Made by a program: the position numbers and the translations under genes. From WVYX01 sp039592335 (lineage in GTDB: Bacteria > Gemmatimonadota > Gemmatimonadetes > Gemmatimonadales > GWC2-71-9): DNA of 64,000 nt. Below are positions 28,657 through 37,229 of this stretch, one piece after another. Below the pieces are notes generated by a model. That model searched no databases. It saw nothing but the letters and a program-made list of their open reading frames with translations, and was not told the DNA's origin. Position 1 is the first letter of the stretch, and each line of letters begins with the position of its first letter. The stretch lies in NCBI GenBank assembly GCA_039592335.1, contig JBDHBX010000025.1, forward strand, positions 1 to 64,000, written 5' to 3'.

Positions 28657-29573
28657 GCATTCGGGTTCCACTGATCTTCGGGCACAAACCACCCATTCTC
28701 AAGGGCTTGGCGGCGTTCACGATCCCGCTGCCGGCGCCGCGCCCAAAGCACTATGAGCAGCACGGCGACGAACGTCCAGAACACCGTCACCGAGCTGAAA
28801 ATTAACAGCCAACCGTAGCGTTTGCGCAGGTCGCGGCGCCACATCTCGTCGAACTGGCCGAGCGTCACCTGGTACGTGGAGCGCAGCGCCAGGTCGAAGT
28901 CCGGCGTGCCCCGCAACGTCGTGATGAGCGGCTCGAGACCCCGATCCCCACCCAACCGCTCCAACAGCCGCACGGCCGTGGTCGCCAACGCGTACGACGC
29001 CCCCGCTTCCACCGCCCCACCTTCCCGGATGTGACGGTCGAGGTTCGCCAGGGTCGGCACCACCCCGCGCAGCACGATCCAGTTCACCCGCAGCACGTCG
29101 CCCTGGTCCCACTCCCCGGCGGCACTTGCCGCGTAGCCCTCGTCGAACCAGCGGGGCACGCGACGCACCACGCTGTGCAGGGCGAGATGCGCCAGCTCGT
29201 GCCGCAACAGCCGGCGATGGTCTCGACCCACCTGCAGCACGATGGTGCGGGTCCCCGGGAAGGCCGCCGCCGCCCCCCACTCGGGCACGCGTCCCGCCGT
29301 GAGTGAATCGAAGTGTGTATCGCTGGGCGCCACGATCAGACGGATGCGTCGGGGTGGTGGATCCGGGATGCCCGGCCACGGGCCCGCGCGGTCGGCGTAC
29401 TCGGCCAGGGCAATCGCCGTGGCCTCGTCGGACCAATACACGGCGGTCACGCGACCCACATGCACTACGGAGGGTTCCTGCGGTACCGCGAACAGGAAGA
29501 AGAGGGCGGCTAGCGTGGCGGCTCCTGGCCTTGCGCGACCAGGTCCAGGGTCTCCTTGCAGCGCTTGCCCCAC
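28653..29573 (-). CDS. Membrane-anchored gluzincin-type zinc metallopeptidase
   Basis: About 306 aa from GTG at 29573. The start is uncertain: a GTG at 29609 is also in frame and neither has an ideal ribosome binding site. An N-terminal hydrophobic stretch (about 20-31, LAALFFLFAVPQ) may be a signal sequence. HELAH (about 125-129) supplies two zinc ligands and the catalytic Glu, and WFDEGYA (Glu about 145) the third ligand, the pattern of the peptidase MA/M1-like superfamily. A C-terminal membrane helix (about 268-290) with a basic tail anchors it. It starts inside the upstream TPR gene, so it probably belongs to the chemosensory operon. Substrate unknown. Confidence 0.75.
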   Translation of the reverse strand: MGQALQGDPGPGRARPGAATLAALFFLFAVPQEPSVVHVGRVTAVYWSDEATAIALAEYADRAGPWPGIPDPPPRRIRLIVAPSDTHFDSLTAGRVPEWGAAAAFPGTRTIVLQVGRDHRRLLRHELAHLALHSVVRRVPRWFDEGYAASAAGEWDQGDVLRVNWIVLRGVVPTLANLDRHIREGGAVEAGASYALATTAVRLLERLGGDRGLEPLITTLRGTPDFDLALRSTYQVTLGQFDEMWRRDLRKRYGWLLIFSSVTVFWTFVAVLLIVLWARRRQRDRERRQALENGWFVPEDQWNPNA

Positions 29574-30367
29574 GGATTGAACTTGTTGGTTTGATACCCC
29601 TCCTCCCACGTCTGGCGCGCCACATCTCGATCTCCGGCGTACCACTGCGAGCGCCCCAGCTCGTAGTAAGCCTCGATGAGATTCGGCCCGAGCTTCAGGG
29701 TCTTGCCGAAGAACGTCTGCGCGTCCTCGTACATCTCGCGCTCCAGGTACACGAGCCCGAGATAGAAGTGTGCGTACAACGTGGCCTTCCGGTCGTTGTC
29801 CAGGCGAATCGCCTTGGAGAGATGCTCGATGGCCTCGCCGAAGATCTGTTTCTTGAGGCAGATGTACCCCACGTTGATCCGGGCCAGCGAGTTCGCCGGC
29901 TCCTTGGCGAGCACCAATTGGAAGGTGCCCATGGCCGAGTCATAGTCCTCGTTCAGCATCTGCGCCCAGCCGAGGAGTGACTGCGCCTGGATATCGTTGG
30001 GAGACAACTGCAGGGCCTTGGTCAGCGACTGGATTGCCCCACCATAGTCGCCCAGTGAGATGAGACTCCATCCCTTCTCGATGAACGTGGTGGCGCCAAG
30101 GTGGTCCTGCATCACGGGTACCGTCCCCGTGAACTGCGGGGCCTGGTCACCGCTTTGGCCCTGGGCGAGCTCTTTGTACTTGTCCACCAGCACCCGGATG
30201 CTCTCCTTGAGCATGCCGAGGTCAGAGATCGCCTGATCGACGGTCTTGAACAGCGTGATGATCTCCGCTTTCAGGTCCTCGCGCTCCTCGCCACCGGGAG
30301 ACGCGTCGAGGCGGCGGGCGATGGAATCGTACTTATCGCGCAGTGAGGAGATCACGGAGTCACTCAT
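29510..30367 (-). CDS. TPR-repeat protein at the end of the chemosensory operon
   Basis: 285 aa from ATG at 30367, overlapping cheW by eight bases. The N-terminal 90 residues are helical and coiled-coil-like (SSLRDKYDSIARRLDA, then DLKAEIITLFKTVDQ). TPR units run from about 95 to 270 (GWSLISLGDYGGAIQSLTKA; LLGWAQMLNEDYDSAMGTFQ; HFYLGLVYLEREMYEDAQTF). No signal peptide, so it is cytoplasmic. As a TPR adaptor co-expressed with CheW and CheB it may scaffold the array or the downstream effector, but no partner can be read from sequence. Confidence 0.75.
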   Translation of the reverse strand: MSDSVISSLRDKYDSIARRLDASPGGEEREDLKAEIITLFKTVDQAISDLGMLKESIRVLVDKYKELAQGQSGDQAPQFTGTVPVMQDHLGATTFIEKGWSLISLGDYGGAIQSLTKALQLSPNDIQAQSLLGWAQMLNEDYDSAMGTFQLVLAKEPANSLARINVGYICLKKQIFGEAIEHLSKAIRLDNDRKATLYAHFYLGLVYLEREMYEDAQTFFGKTLKLGPNLIEAYYELGRSQWYAGDRDVARQTWEEGYQTNKFNPWGKRCKETLDLVAQGQEPPR

Positions 30368-30836
30368 GTGCCGCCTCCACTTCCAGCTTCTCCAGTGCCA
30401 ACCGCTCTTCGGATGACAGGAGCTTGCCCGCCTGGAGCACCACAAGCGTGCGATCGCCGTCGGCCACCACACCACCGATGTACTTCGCCGCCAATCCCCG
30501 CACGATGGTTGACGGAGGGGTGATGCGATCAGCCGAGACACGCAGCACTTCCTGCACCGCGTCGACCACGACCCCGATCTTCTCTCCCTCGAGCTCCAGA
30601 ATCATGATGCGCGTGTCTTCGCGCACGGGCGCATCCACCTCGACCCGCTTGCGGAGATCCATGAGCGGCACGACGGCGTCGCCGTACTGCACTACGCCCT
30701 CGAGGTAGGCCGGTGCCTTGGGCAGGGGAGCGGGCTCCTGGTACCGGAGTATCCGCTCGACCTGAAAGATGTTCACCGCGAAGTCATGTCCGCCGACACG
30801 AAAGGTGACGAGCTGGACTTCGTCGCCTGTACTCAT
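30360..30836 (-). CDS. cheW: Chemotaxis coupling protein CheW (copy 1)
   Basis: 158 aa from ATG at 30836, overlapping the stop of the second cheW (ATGA). A single CheW domain (SH3-like double barrel): VQLVTFRVGGHDFAVNIFQVERIL at the start, PAYLEGVVQYGDAVVPLMDLRKR in the middle and VGVVVDAV-type strands later, with a helical C-terminal extension of about 25 residues (SSEERLALEKLEVE). It would couple CheA to receptors; no receptor is encoded nearby. Confidence 0.92.
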   Translation of the reverse strand: MSTGDEVQLVTFRVGGHDFAVNIFQVERILRYQEPAPLPKAPAYLEGVVQYGDAVVPLMDLRKRVEVDAPVREDTRIMILELEGEKIGVVVDAVQEVLRVSADRITPPSTIVRGLAAKYIGGVVADGDRTLVVLQAGKLLSSEERLALEKLEVEAAHE

Positions 30837-31261
30837 CGCTCCTCGGTTACGCCGGCCGGCACGAGCCGCTCGGCCAGGACGTCCATGTCGATCACCGGCA
30901 CCAGCAGCTCGCCCTCCCGCGCCACTCCCGACGCCCAGGGAAGATCCCACCCCGCCGGGACGCGCTGGGGATCCTCGCGCACCACCGACTCCGCCTCATC
31001 CACCGCCAACGTCACGAGTCGCCCGGCGCATTGCGTCACGACACCCAGCGCCGCGCCGGGTTCCGGGTCGCGACCGGTCTCGACCAGCGCCCCCAGATCG
31101 ATCAGGGGCATGAGCCGTCCGCCCGTGTGTATGACCCCGAGCACCGCGGGGTGCCTGCTCGGCGCGGCATACGCCTTCGGCAACTCTATGACCTGCCGTA
31201 CGTCTGCGAGCGGCACACCGTACCGTGTGCCGCCGGCCTCGACCAAAAGATAGCCCTTCAT
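30833..31261 (-). CDS. cheW: Chemotaxis coupling protein CheW-like (copy 2)
   Basis: 142 aa from ATG at 31261, which overlaps the cheB stop (ATGA). A minimal CheW domain: LLVEAGGTRYGVPLADVRQVIEL, HPAVLGVIHTGGRLMPLIDLG and VTLAVDEAESV. It differs clearly from the other two CheW copies in the window, so it may bind a different receptor class or modulate array composition. Confidence 0.88.
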   Translation of the reverse strand: MKGYLLVEAGGTRYGVPLADVRQVIELPKAYAAPSRHPAVLGVIHTGGRLMPLIDLGALVETGRDPEPGAALGVVTQCAGRLVTLAVDEAESVVREDPQRVPAGWDLPWASGVAREGELLVPVIDMDVLAERLVPAGVTEER

Positions 31262-32325
31262 GCTCTGACGCGCCCCTTGAGCCGGGCCTCGATGCAGGAG
31301 GCGATGGCGTCGAGCGCCACGACTTTCTCCGCCCCACCCGCCGCAATGGCTGCCTGGGGCATGCCGAAGATCACCGCCGAGGCTTCGTCCTGCGCCAAGC
31401 CTCCGCCACCGGCGTCCCGAATGGCACGCAGTCCCTCGGCACCATCACGCCCCATGCCGGTCAGCACCACACCGAGCGACTGCCGGCCAAAGAGCCGGGC
31501 CACCGACTTGAAGAGGGGATCGGCCGCCGGTCGCACCCCCCACACCGGCTCGTCCTGGCGCAGCTGCACACACGGGCCCTCCGGACCCGCCTCCACCCGC
31601 ATGTGGTAGTCGCCCGGTGCCACGTACGCAGTATCGGCGAGCAACGGTGCACCGTCGCCGGCCTCGACGACGCGAAGCACGCTGGACGCGTCGAGTCGCT
31701 CGGCGAGGCTCCGGGTGAAGTGCGCCGGCATGTGCTGCACGACGAGCACGCTCGTGTCGCCGCCGACCGAGAGCCGGGGAATGACCTCGGCGAGTGCTCG
31801 CGGCCCACCCGTGCTCGCCGCAATGGCAACGGCGAATCGGGCGCGCCCCTTCACCCACACAGCGGAGGGCGGCGGCACCACGGGGGTTGGCGCACGCGCC
31901 AGGATCGGCACACGATCGAGCTCCGCCGCCATGGCCGCGTCCAGCGCCCCCAGCAGCGCCGGCCCGAGGGCCTCCACTGCCTCGCGCCCCGACCCCCGCG
32001 GCTTGGCCACGACCTCGACCGCGCCGAGCTCGAGCGCGCGAATCGCCGCCTCGGTCCCGGGCCCGGCGTAGGCACTCACGACCACGATGGGACGAGGCGA
32101 CTCGCTCATGATGTAGCCGATGGCCCCGAGGCCGTCGAGCCGCGGCATCTCGATGTCCATCGTGACGACATCGGGCTCGAAGCGGTGCACCTTCTCGGCG
32201 GCGTCGAGGCCGTCGCGCGCGATGGCCACGACGCGGTAGCGCTCGGAGGCGTCGATCACGTCTGTGAGCACGCGCCGGATGAACGCACTGTCGTCCGCGA
32301 CGAGAACTGAGGCCACCCCACTCAC
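31258..32325 (-). CDS. cheB: Protein-glutamate methylesterase/deamidase CheB
   Basis: 355 aa with GTG start overlapping the cheD stop (GTGA). The receiver domain (about 5-125) has the acidic pair D11-D12, phospho-acceptor D57 (TMDIEMPRLDG) and the lysine in VVAKPRG. The esterase domain (about 160-350) has the catalytic Ser in AASTGGP, the His in VVQHMP and the Asp in GMGRDGAEG. It removes methyl groups from receptors during adaptation when phosphorylated by CheA. Confidence 0.96.
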   Translation of the reverse strand: MSGVASVLVADDSAFIRRVLTDVIDASERYRVVAIARDGLDAAEKVHRFEPDVVTMDIEMPRLDGLGAIGYIMSESPRPIVVVSAYAGPGTEAAIRALELGAVEVVAKPRGSGREAVEALGPALLGALDAAMAAELDRVPILARAPTPVVPPPSAVWVKGRARFAVAIAASTGGPRALAEVIPRLSVGGDTSVLVVQHMPAHFTRSLAERLDASSVLRVVEAGDGAPLLADTAYVAPGDYHMRVEAGPEGPCVQLRQDEPVWGVRPAADPLFKSVARLFGRQSLGVVLTGMGRDGAEGLRAIRDAGGGGLAQDEASAVIFGMPQAAIAAGGAEKVVALDAIASCIEARLKGRVRA

Positions 32326-32816
32326 AGCTCCATCTCCTCCTTCCCCACCACCCGCACGGTGACCTTCCCCGCCCCCACGTCGAACCAGACCGAGCGGCCG
32401 GCGCGTCCCCCGACCGCCTCCGCAACGATGGGCACGCCGACCTGCCGCAACGCCGTACGGCAGGCCAGCACGTTGCGTTCACCGATGTGCACGCTCCCCG
32501 TGGGAAGGAGGTCACCGAACATCGTGCTGCCCCCGACCAACCGGGCATGCGTGCGCTCCAGCACGGCTCCGCGCCGCCGCATCTGCTCCACCAGCAGCGG
32601 CACCGCCGTGTCAGCCGCTCGCGCTGGACTACTGCTGCGGCGGGCGAGCGATTGCGCAGGGAGCAGCACGTGCGCCATCGCGCCCACACGCCCCTCGACG
32701 TCGTGCAGGATCACCGCGACGCAGCTCCCGAGCCCCAGCACCGTGAGCGTCCCGCTCCCGCCCACCACGGCGTATTCGCCCAGGGCAACGACGGTCTGGT
32801 TGTTCTCGGCCCTCAT
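32322..32816 (-). CDS. cheD: Chemoreceptor glutamine deamidase CheD
   Basis: 164 aa from ATG at 32816, overlapping the cheR stop (ATGA). The catalytic Cys lies in LGLGSCVAV, the His in AMAHVLLP, and the Thr/Ser in the KLVGG-like stretch ARLVGGSTMFG. In Bacillus and Thermotoga CheD deamidates receptor glutamines and binds CheC, raising its phosphatase activity. A cheC gene is present at 43227, so the CheC-CheD pair is complete. Confidence 0.94.
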   Translation of the reverse strand: MRAENNQTVVALGEYAVVGGSGTLTVLGLGSCVAVILHDVEGRVGAMAHVLLPAQSLARRSSSPARAADTAVPLLVEQMRRRGAVLERTHARLVGGSTMFGDLLPTGSVHIGERNVLACRTALRQVGVPIVAEAVGGRAGRSVWFDVGAGKVTVRVVGKEEMEL

Positions 32817-33628
32817 GGCCGGCGATACACGCGCTCGCGGGCGTCCTCGAGCTCGAGCTCCTGCCGTACCTCCCCCACCAGCGTCTCGACCTTGCCGAGC
32901 ACGAGGTAGCCCCCGGGCCGCAGCGCATCGGCGAACCGCTGGAACAACACCTCCTGCGTGGGACGGTCGAAGTAGATGACCACGTTGCGACACATGATGA
33001 GGTCGTACGGAGGATACGGCGGCGGCTCGCGCAGGAGGTCGTGCTGCTGGAACCGCACCAACGCCTTCACCTCCGGGACCACGTGGCGCCGCTCGTCACC
33101 GCGCACATAGCGCGACACGAAGGGTGGGGGCATCTCGTCGAAGGCCGGCGGCCGGTACACGCCCTCTGCCGCGCGCGCGAGGCTCGCGCGGTCGAGGTCG
33201 GTCGCATCGATCCGGGTACGCCCACCAGGCACCCGCGGCGTACTGCGCGCCAACTCCAGAAGGAGCACGGCCAGAGTGTAGGGCTCCTCGCCCGAGGCAC
33301 AGCCGGCGGACCAGCAGCGCACCCGACCTTCGCGCGCTTCCCACAGCGCGGGGAGCACCCGGTCCGCGAGCAGCTGCCAGGTCTCGCGGTTGCGGAAGAA
33401 CTTGGTGACGTTGATGGTGATGGTGTCGAGCAGGCGGTCGTACTCCTCCGCGTCCCCGTCGAGCACCGCGGCGTACTGCTCGTAGGTGTGTACCCCCCGG
33501 GCGCGCATTCGCACCGCGACGCGCCGCCGGAGACATCCTTCCTTGTACGAATTCCCGTTGAAGCCGCGTGCCTCGCCGACCTTCCCGAGCAGCGCGATCA
33601 ACGCTGGGTCGCGCTCCCGTGGCGTCAC
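32813..33628 (-). CDS. cheR: Chemotaxis protein methyltransferase CheR
   Basis: 271 aa from GTG at 33628, overlapping the stop of the DUF4388-TPR gene (GTGA). The N-terminal helical domain has SYKEGCLRRRVAVRMRARG. The SAM-binding core has CWSAGCASGEEPYTLA, IDATDLDRASLARA and IMCRNVVIYFDRPTQ, and the C-terminus has LRPGGYLVLGKVE. All CheR signature motifs are intact. No C-terminal pentapeptide-binding extension is obvious. Confidence 0.96.
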   Translation of the reverse strand: MTPRERDPALIALLGKVGEARGFNGNSYKEGCLRRRVAVRMRARGVHTYEQYAAVLDGDAEEYDRLLDTITINVTKFFRNRETWQLLADRVLPALWEAREGRVRCWSAGCASGEEPYTLAVLLLELARSTPRVPGGRTRIDATDLDRASLARAAEGVYRPPAFDEMPPPFVSRYVRGDERRHVVPEVKALVRFQQHDLLREPPPYPPYDLIMCRNVVIYFDRPTQEVLFQRFADALRPGGYLVLGKVETLVGEVRQELELEDARERVYRRP

Positions 33629-35241
33629 GTCAGCGCACTCACGGTATCGAGATTGGTGCGCGCAAGCTCGTGCCCCGGATTCAGTTCGAGTGCCTTGCGC
33701 CAGAAGTCCGCCGCCGACTCCCGATCGAGGCGCTTGTAGGCGATGTTGCCGAGCTTGAAGTAGACGTCGTCGCCCAGCTGTGGCTGGAGTTTTGTCGCGC
33801 GCTGGTAGGCATCCCATGCCTCGTCGTACCGCCCCGCGCGATAGTGGAGGTCGCCGAGATTCTTGGAGAGCTGCGGCACGGACGGGTCGTCGGCCAACGC
33901 GCTGCGCAGCCCTTCCTCGGCCTGGTCCAGCTCCCCCAGGAGCTCCAGCAGGACGGCGCGGTTGTTGCGCAACACCACGCTACCGGGGTGGGCCTCGAGC
34001 CCCTCGCGCAGCAAGGCCTCCGCCTCCTCCACGTCCTCCAATGCGGCCGCGGCGAGGGAGCGCGCCCAGAACCACATGGCACTGGGGATCTCGTCCGCGC
34101 CCACCTCGCGAGCCCGATCGAGGCGGCCCGTGGCGACCTCATAGTCGCCACGCTGCAGCGCCACGATACCCCAACTGGTCATGACGGCTGCGTTGCGACG
34201 TGCCTTGCTCGCCGCCTCCGCATAGGTCGCTTCGGCTTCCTCCAGCCGACCCGCCTTCTCATAACTGAGGGCCAGGTTGTGCAGCACGGCCGCGCGCGCG
34301 CCTCCGCGCTCCGCAGCCTGGTTGAAGTGGCCAGCCGCCTCCTGCCAGTGCGCCTGCTTCGCGGCGATCAGGCCAAGATGGAAGTACGCACTTCCGTCGG
34401 ACGGGCGTAGATCGACGACACGTCGGAACTCGCGTGTCGCCTCATCCAGCATCCCGGTCTTGTAGAAGGCGATGCCGAGATTACGGTGCTCGTCGACGCG
34501 GGCGTCGCCGACGTCGGCCGCCTGCGGTTCGCTCCGACCCGTGCGGTGCACGAAGCCCGCGGTGATGAGACCGTACAACGCCTTGCCCACGTCGAACTCG
34601 ACCAGCCCCGAGTCCTCGACGAGCTGCGTGAAGTCACGGGTGCCGTCGAGGAGCGGTACCATGCGCTGCTGATGCTCGGTGATCGTGACCTGCGAGGCGG
34701 CGATACGACGCTCGTCCACCGTGAAGATGATGTCGAGCGACGGGATCTTCTTCTCGATGAGGCTCCACTCGTCTACCCGGCGCGCGCCCTCGAGCAACAG
34801 CGATTCCGGGTTGATGGCGACGAGGAAATCCTGCTCCTCGGGATGCACGTCCGCCTCGAAGTTGAACGAGCCCCGCGTCCACGTGAACAGGAAGTACACC
34901 GCCTCCTCGATCTGCAGCCGCATGTAGTGTTCCAGATCCTCGCGGGCGATGGCGCGTTGCTCCACGAGCAGCTCGCCCACGCGCTTGTCTCGCTGGATGG
35001 TCTGCAGATCGATGGCCGCGTGCAGCTCGTCCTGCGTGATCTTCCCGTTCTTGACGAGGATGTCGCCGAGGCGATCGCGCCGATTGACGAGAGACGCGTA
35101 CGTGATCTGGCCCCGATTGAAGTAGATGTGGCCCAGGTTGGTCCGGTCGGTCACTGAGAGACAACCCGTCTTCTGCCCGAGCGCCAGCAACTGCAGCACG
35201 TCGGCGAGGGACGCTTCCTTGAGGCTGCCCTTGATCGCCAC
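33625..35241 (-). CDS. DUF4388 (PATAN) domain protein with TPR repeats, A
   Basis: 538 aa with GTG start overlapping the tandem AAA+ gene by one base (TAGTG). An N-terminal DUF4388/PATAN domain spans about 1-130 (SLKEASLADVLQLLALGQ, KTGCLSV, GHIYFNRGQITYA), with a second part rich in FLFTWTRGSFNFEAD-type strands. A winged-helix-like stretch may lie near 190-240. TPR units fill about 255-535 (HLGLIAAKQAHWQEAAGHF; NLGDLHYRAGRYDEAWDAY). PATAN domains are known mostly from signalling proteins of gliding or twitching bacteria and are thought to mediate protein contacts. Paralogue of the 383-aa protein at 39437. Confidence 0.85.
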   Translation of the reverse strand: MAIKGSLKEASLADVLQLLALGQKTGCLSVTDRTNLGHIYFNRGQITYASLVNRRDRLGDILVKNGKITQDELHAAIDLQTIQRDKRVGELLVEQRAIAREDLEHYMRLQIEEAVYFLFTWTRGSFNFEADVHPEEQDFLVAINPESLLLEGARRVDEWSLIEKKIPSLDIIFTVDERRIAASQVTITEHQQRMVPLLDGTRDFTQLVEDSGLVEFDVGKALYGLITAGFVHRTGRSEPQAADVGDARVDEHRNLGIAFYKTGMLDEATREFRRVVDLRPSDGSAYFHLGLIAAKQAHWQEAAGHFNQAAERGGARAAVLHNLALSYEKAGRLEEAEATYAEAASKARRNAAVMTSWGIVALQRGDYEVATGRLDRAREVGADEIPSAMWFWARSLAAAALEDVEEAEALLREGLEAHPGSVVLRNNRAVLLELLGELDQAEEGLRSALADDPSVPQLSKNLGDLHYRAGRYDEAWDAYQRATKLQPQLGDDVYFKLGNIAYKRLDRESAADFWRKALELNPGHELARTNLDTVSALT

Positions 35242-37229
35242 TAGGTCATCTCCTCGATCACGCGCTGCGCGGGATCGGGCCAGAACCAGACCATCTTCTC
35301 CCGACTCCTCACGCCTCCCGAGGGCGAGATCATGATCCCGCTCGTCCGCACTCCGGTGGACACGCGCGGCCGCGGGGGAGCGGCACCTTCGACCATCTCG
35401 CGCGCCAGCGCGGCGTTGGGCAGAACACCCTGCGCCTCAGCTGCCACCGCCACCCGCTGCAACAGGCCCAACACGCCACGAATCGAGTCGGCGGGACGCG
35501 CTGCCAGGTAGTCGGCTAGCTCTTCGTCGGCGGCGCCGAAGTCCTGCTCCAGCTTGCCCACCACGATTGCGCGGCGGAGCTCGCGGTCGGGGCTCGCAAC
35601 GTTCACGACCAACCCACCTTCCAGCCGCGAGATCAGACGATCGTCGAGGCCCTCGACCTCGTGCGGCACGCCGGCCATGGTGAACACCAGCTGGCGCTGC
35701 GACTCAAACAACTCGTTGAAGAGGTGGAACAGCTCCTCCTGCGTGCGCTCCTTGCCGACCAGGAGGTGCGCATCGTCCAACAGGAAGGCCGTCGCGCGAC
35801 GATACCGCGTGCGCCACGCGTCGACACGCTCGCCGTCAATCGCCTCCACCAACTCGTCGATGAGCTGTTGCGCCGATAGACAAGCGACCACTGCGTCCGG
35901 TCCCCCAGCGAGCTCGTGCCCGATCGCGTGCAGCAAGTGCGTCTTGCCGACCCCCGTGGGCCCCGCGAACACGAGCGGGTTGTAGCGCGTGCCTGGCTGC
36001 GCCACCACCGCCTGGGCAGCGCTGTGGGCGACCTTGTTCGACTCGCCCCCCACGAACGACGAGAGCGCCCACGCGGCCGAGGGCCCGGGCGGCGGCCCGA
36101 CCTCCTGGAGCGCCGTCTGCACGAGCTGGTCCACCTCCTCCAGACAGTCCGGGTCGTAGAAGATCGGGTCCTCGGCGCGCTCCGCGTCGAGCTTGGTCAT
36201 CGTGGCCTGCGTCGAGCGCAGTCGCTCGATGTCGCGCTCGTATTGCCTGAGCACTCGCTCGACCGCGATCGGCATGTCCTGGTCCAACAGCTGTTCGAGG
36301 CGCGCCGTGCGATAGCCCTCGGCCTCCCAGCGCATGATCGCCTTGCCCAGTTTGGACCGCCACACGTCCACCTGCTCTTCCACCGTGTGGGCCACGTCTG
36401 AGAGAAAGTCCGCAAACTCGTCCGGTCGTGCCTCCGGCGGTGCGGCCTCCCGCTCCCCAGGATCCATCAGCGCGGGCGCGGGACCCGTGGTCATGGGGAC
36501 CTCGGTTCGCACCTCGCCCGCGAGCAGCTCGGCGGCGCCGTCGGGGGTGATGGGTGACTCGCTCACGGCCTGGTAGGCAACCAGCTTGTTGAGCAGCCCG
36601 AGTAGCTCCCGCACGTTGGGCACCTCGAACTCCGCCACGGCCTGCAGCACCCCGTCTCCGAAGACCGCGCCGCGCTCCTCCGCTCGACGCAAGAGGATCG
36701 CGAGCCGTGTCTCGGCGTCGGGGGGCGCAATATCGACCAACAGTCCCGCGTCGAACCGCGACAGCAGCCGCTCGTCCAGGTCCTCGATCTCCGAGGGCGG
36801 GCTGTCGCTGGTCAGCACGATCTGCTTGCCGGCCGACTGGAGCTCCTGGGTGATGCGCAGCAGCTCCGCCTGCATCTCGCGTCGGTGCGTCAGAAACTGC
36901 ACGTCGTCCACCAGGAGTACCTCGACCTGGGCGTAGCGGCTGCGCAACGCCTCACTCTGCCCCGCCGCCACCGCTGCGTTGTAGGCCTCGACGAACTCGT
37001 CGATCGTGAGGTACTCCACGCGGACCTGCGGGACGAGCTCCTTGGCGAGCTGGCCGACGGCCATCAGGAGGTGGGTCTTGCCCAAGCCCGTGGGGCTATA
37101 GACGAACAACGGGTTGTACGCCGTACCGGGCGACTCCGCGACGGTCCGGGCCGCGGTCACCGCCAGCCGGTTGGCGGCGCCGACCACGAGGGTCTCGAAG
37201 CTGAACTTGGGATTCAGCTCTTCGGTCAC
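35241..37229 (-). CDS. Tandem DnaA-type AAA+ ATPase lacking a DNA-binding domain
   Basis: 662 aa, GTG start overlapping the mglA stop (GTGA). Two DnaA-like AAA+ modules. Module 1 (about 1-240) has NPLFVYSPTGLGKTHLL with Walker A at 45-52, Walker B LLVDDVQF (105-112), sensor-1 VLTSDSPP and DERLLSRFDAGL (box VII, about 152-163). Module 2 (about 385-615) has NPLVFAGPTGVGKTHLL with Walker A at 423-430, Walker B FLLDDAHLL (482-490) and DDRLISRLEGGL (about 529-540). A helical linker (about 270-375, WRSKLGKAIMRWEAEG) joins them. Neither module is followed by the DnaA domain IV helix-turn-helix, so replication initiation is unlikely. Position beside mglA and the Roadblock genes suggests an ATP-dependent scaffold or remodeller of the polarity system. 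Confidence 0.85.
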   Translation of the reverse strand: MTEELNPKFSFETLVVGAANRLAVTAARTVAESPGTAYNPLFVYSPTGLGKTHLLMAVGQLAKELVPQVRVEYLTIDEFVEAYNAAVAAGQSEALRSRYAQVEVLLVDDVQFLTHRREMQAELLRITQELQSAGKQIVLTSDSPPSEIEDLDERLLSRFDAGLLVDIAPPDAETRLAILLRRAEERGAVFGDGVLQAVAEFEVPNVRELLGLLNKLVAYQAVSESPITPDGAAELLAGEVRTEVPMTTGPAPALMDPGEREAAPPEARPDEFADFLSDVAHTVEEQVDVWRSKLGKAIMRWEAEGYRTARLEQLLDQDMPIAVERVLRQYERDIERLRSTQATMTKLDAERAEDPIFYDPDCLEEVDQLVQTALQEVGPPPGPSAAWALSSFVGGESNKVAHSAAQAVVAQPGTRYNPLVFAGPTGVGKTHLLHAIGHELAGGPDAVVACLSAQQLIDELVEAIDGERVDAWRTRYRRATAFLLDDAHLLVGKERTQEELFHLFNELFESQRQLVFTMAGVPHEVEGLDDRLISRLEGGLVVNVASPDRELRRAIVVGKLEQDFGAADEELADYLAARPADSIRGVLGLLQRVAVAAEAQGVLPNAALAREMVEGAAPPRPRVSTGVRTSGIMISPSGGVRSREKMVWFWPDPAQRVIEEMT

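Noticed and set aside
35241..37229. Possible true replication initiator dnaA
   Set aside because: No domain IV DNA-binding helix-turn-helix, two AAA+ modules instead of one, and no dnaN or DnaA boxes nearby.
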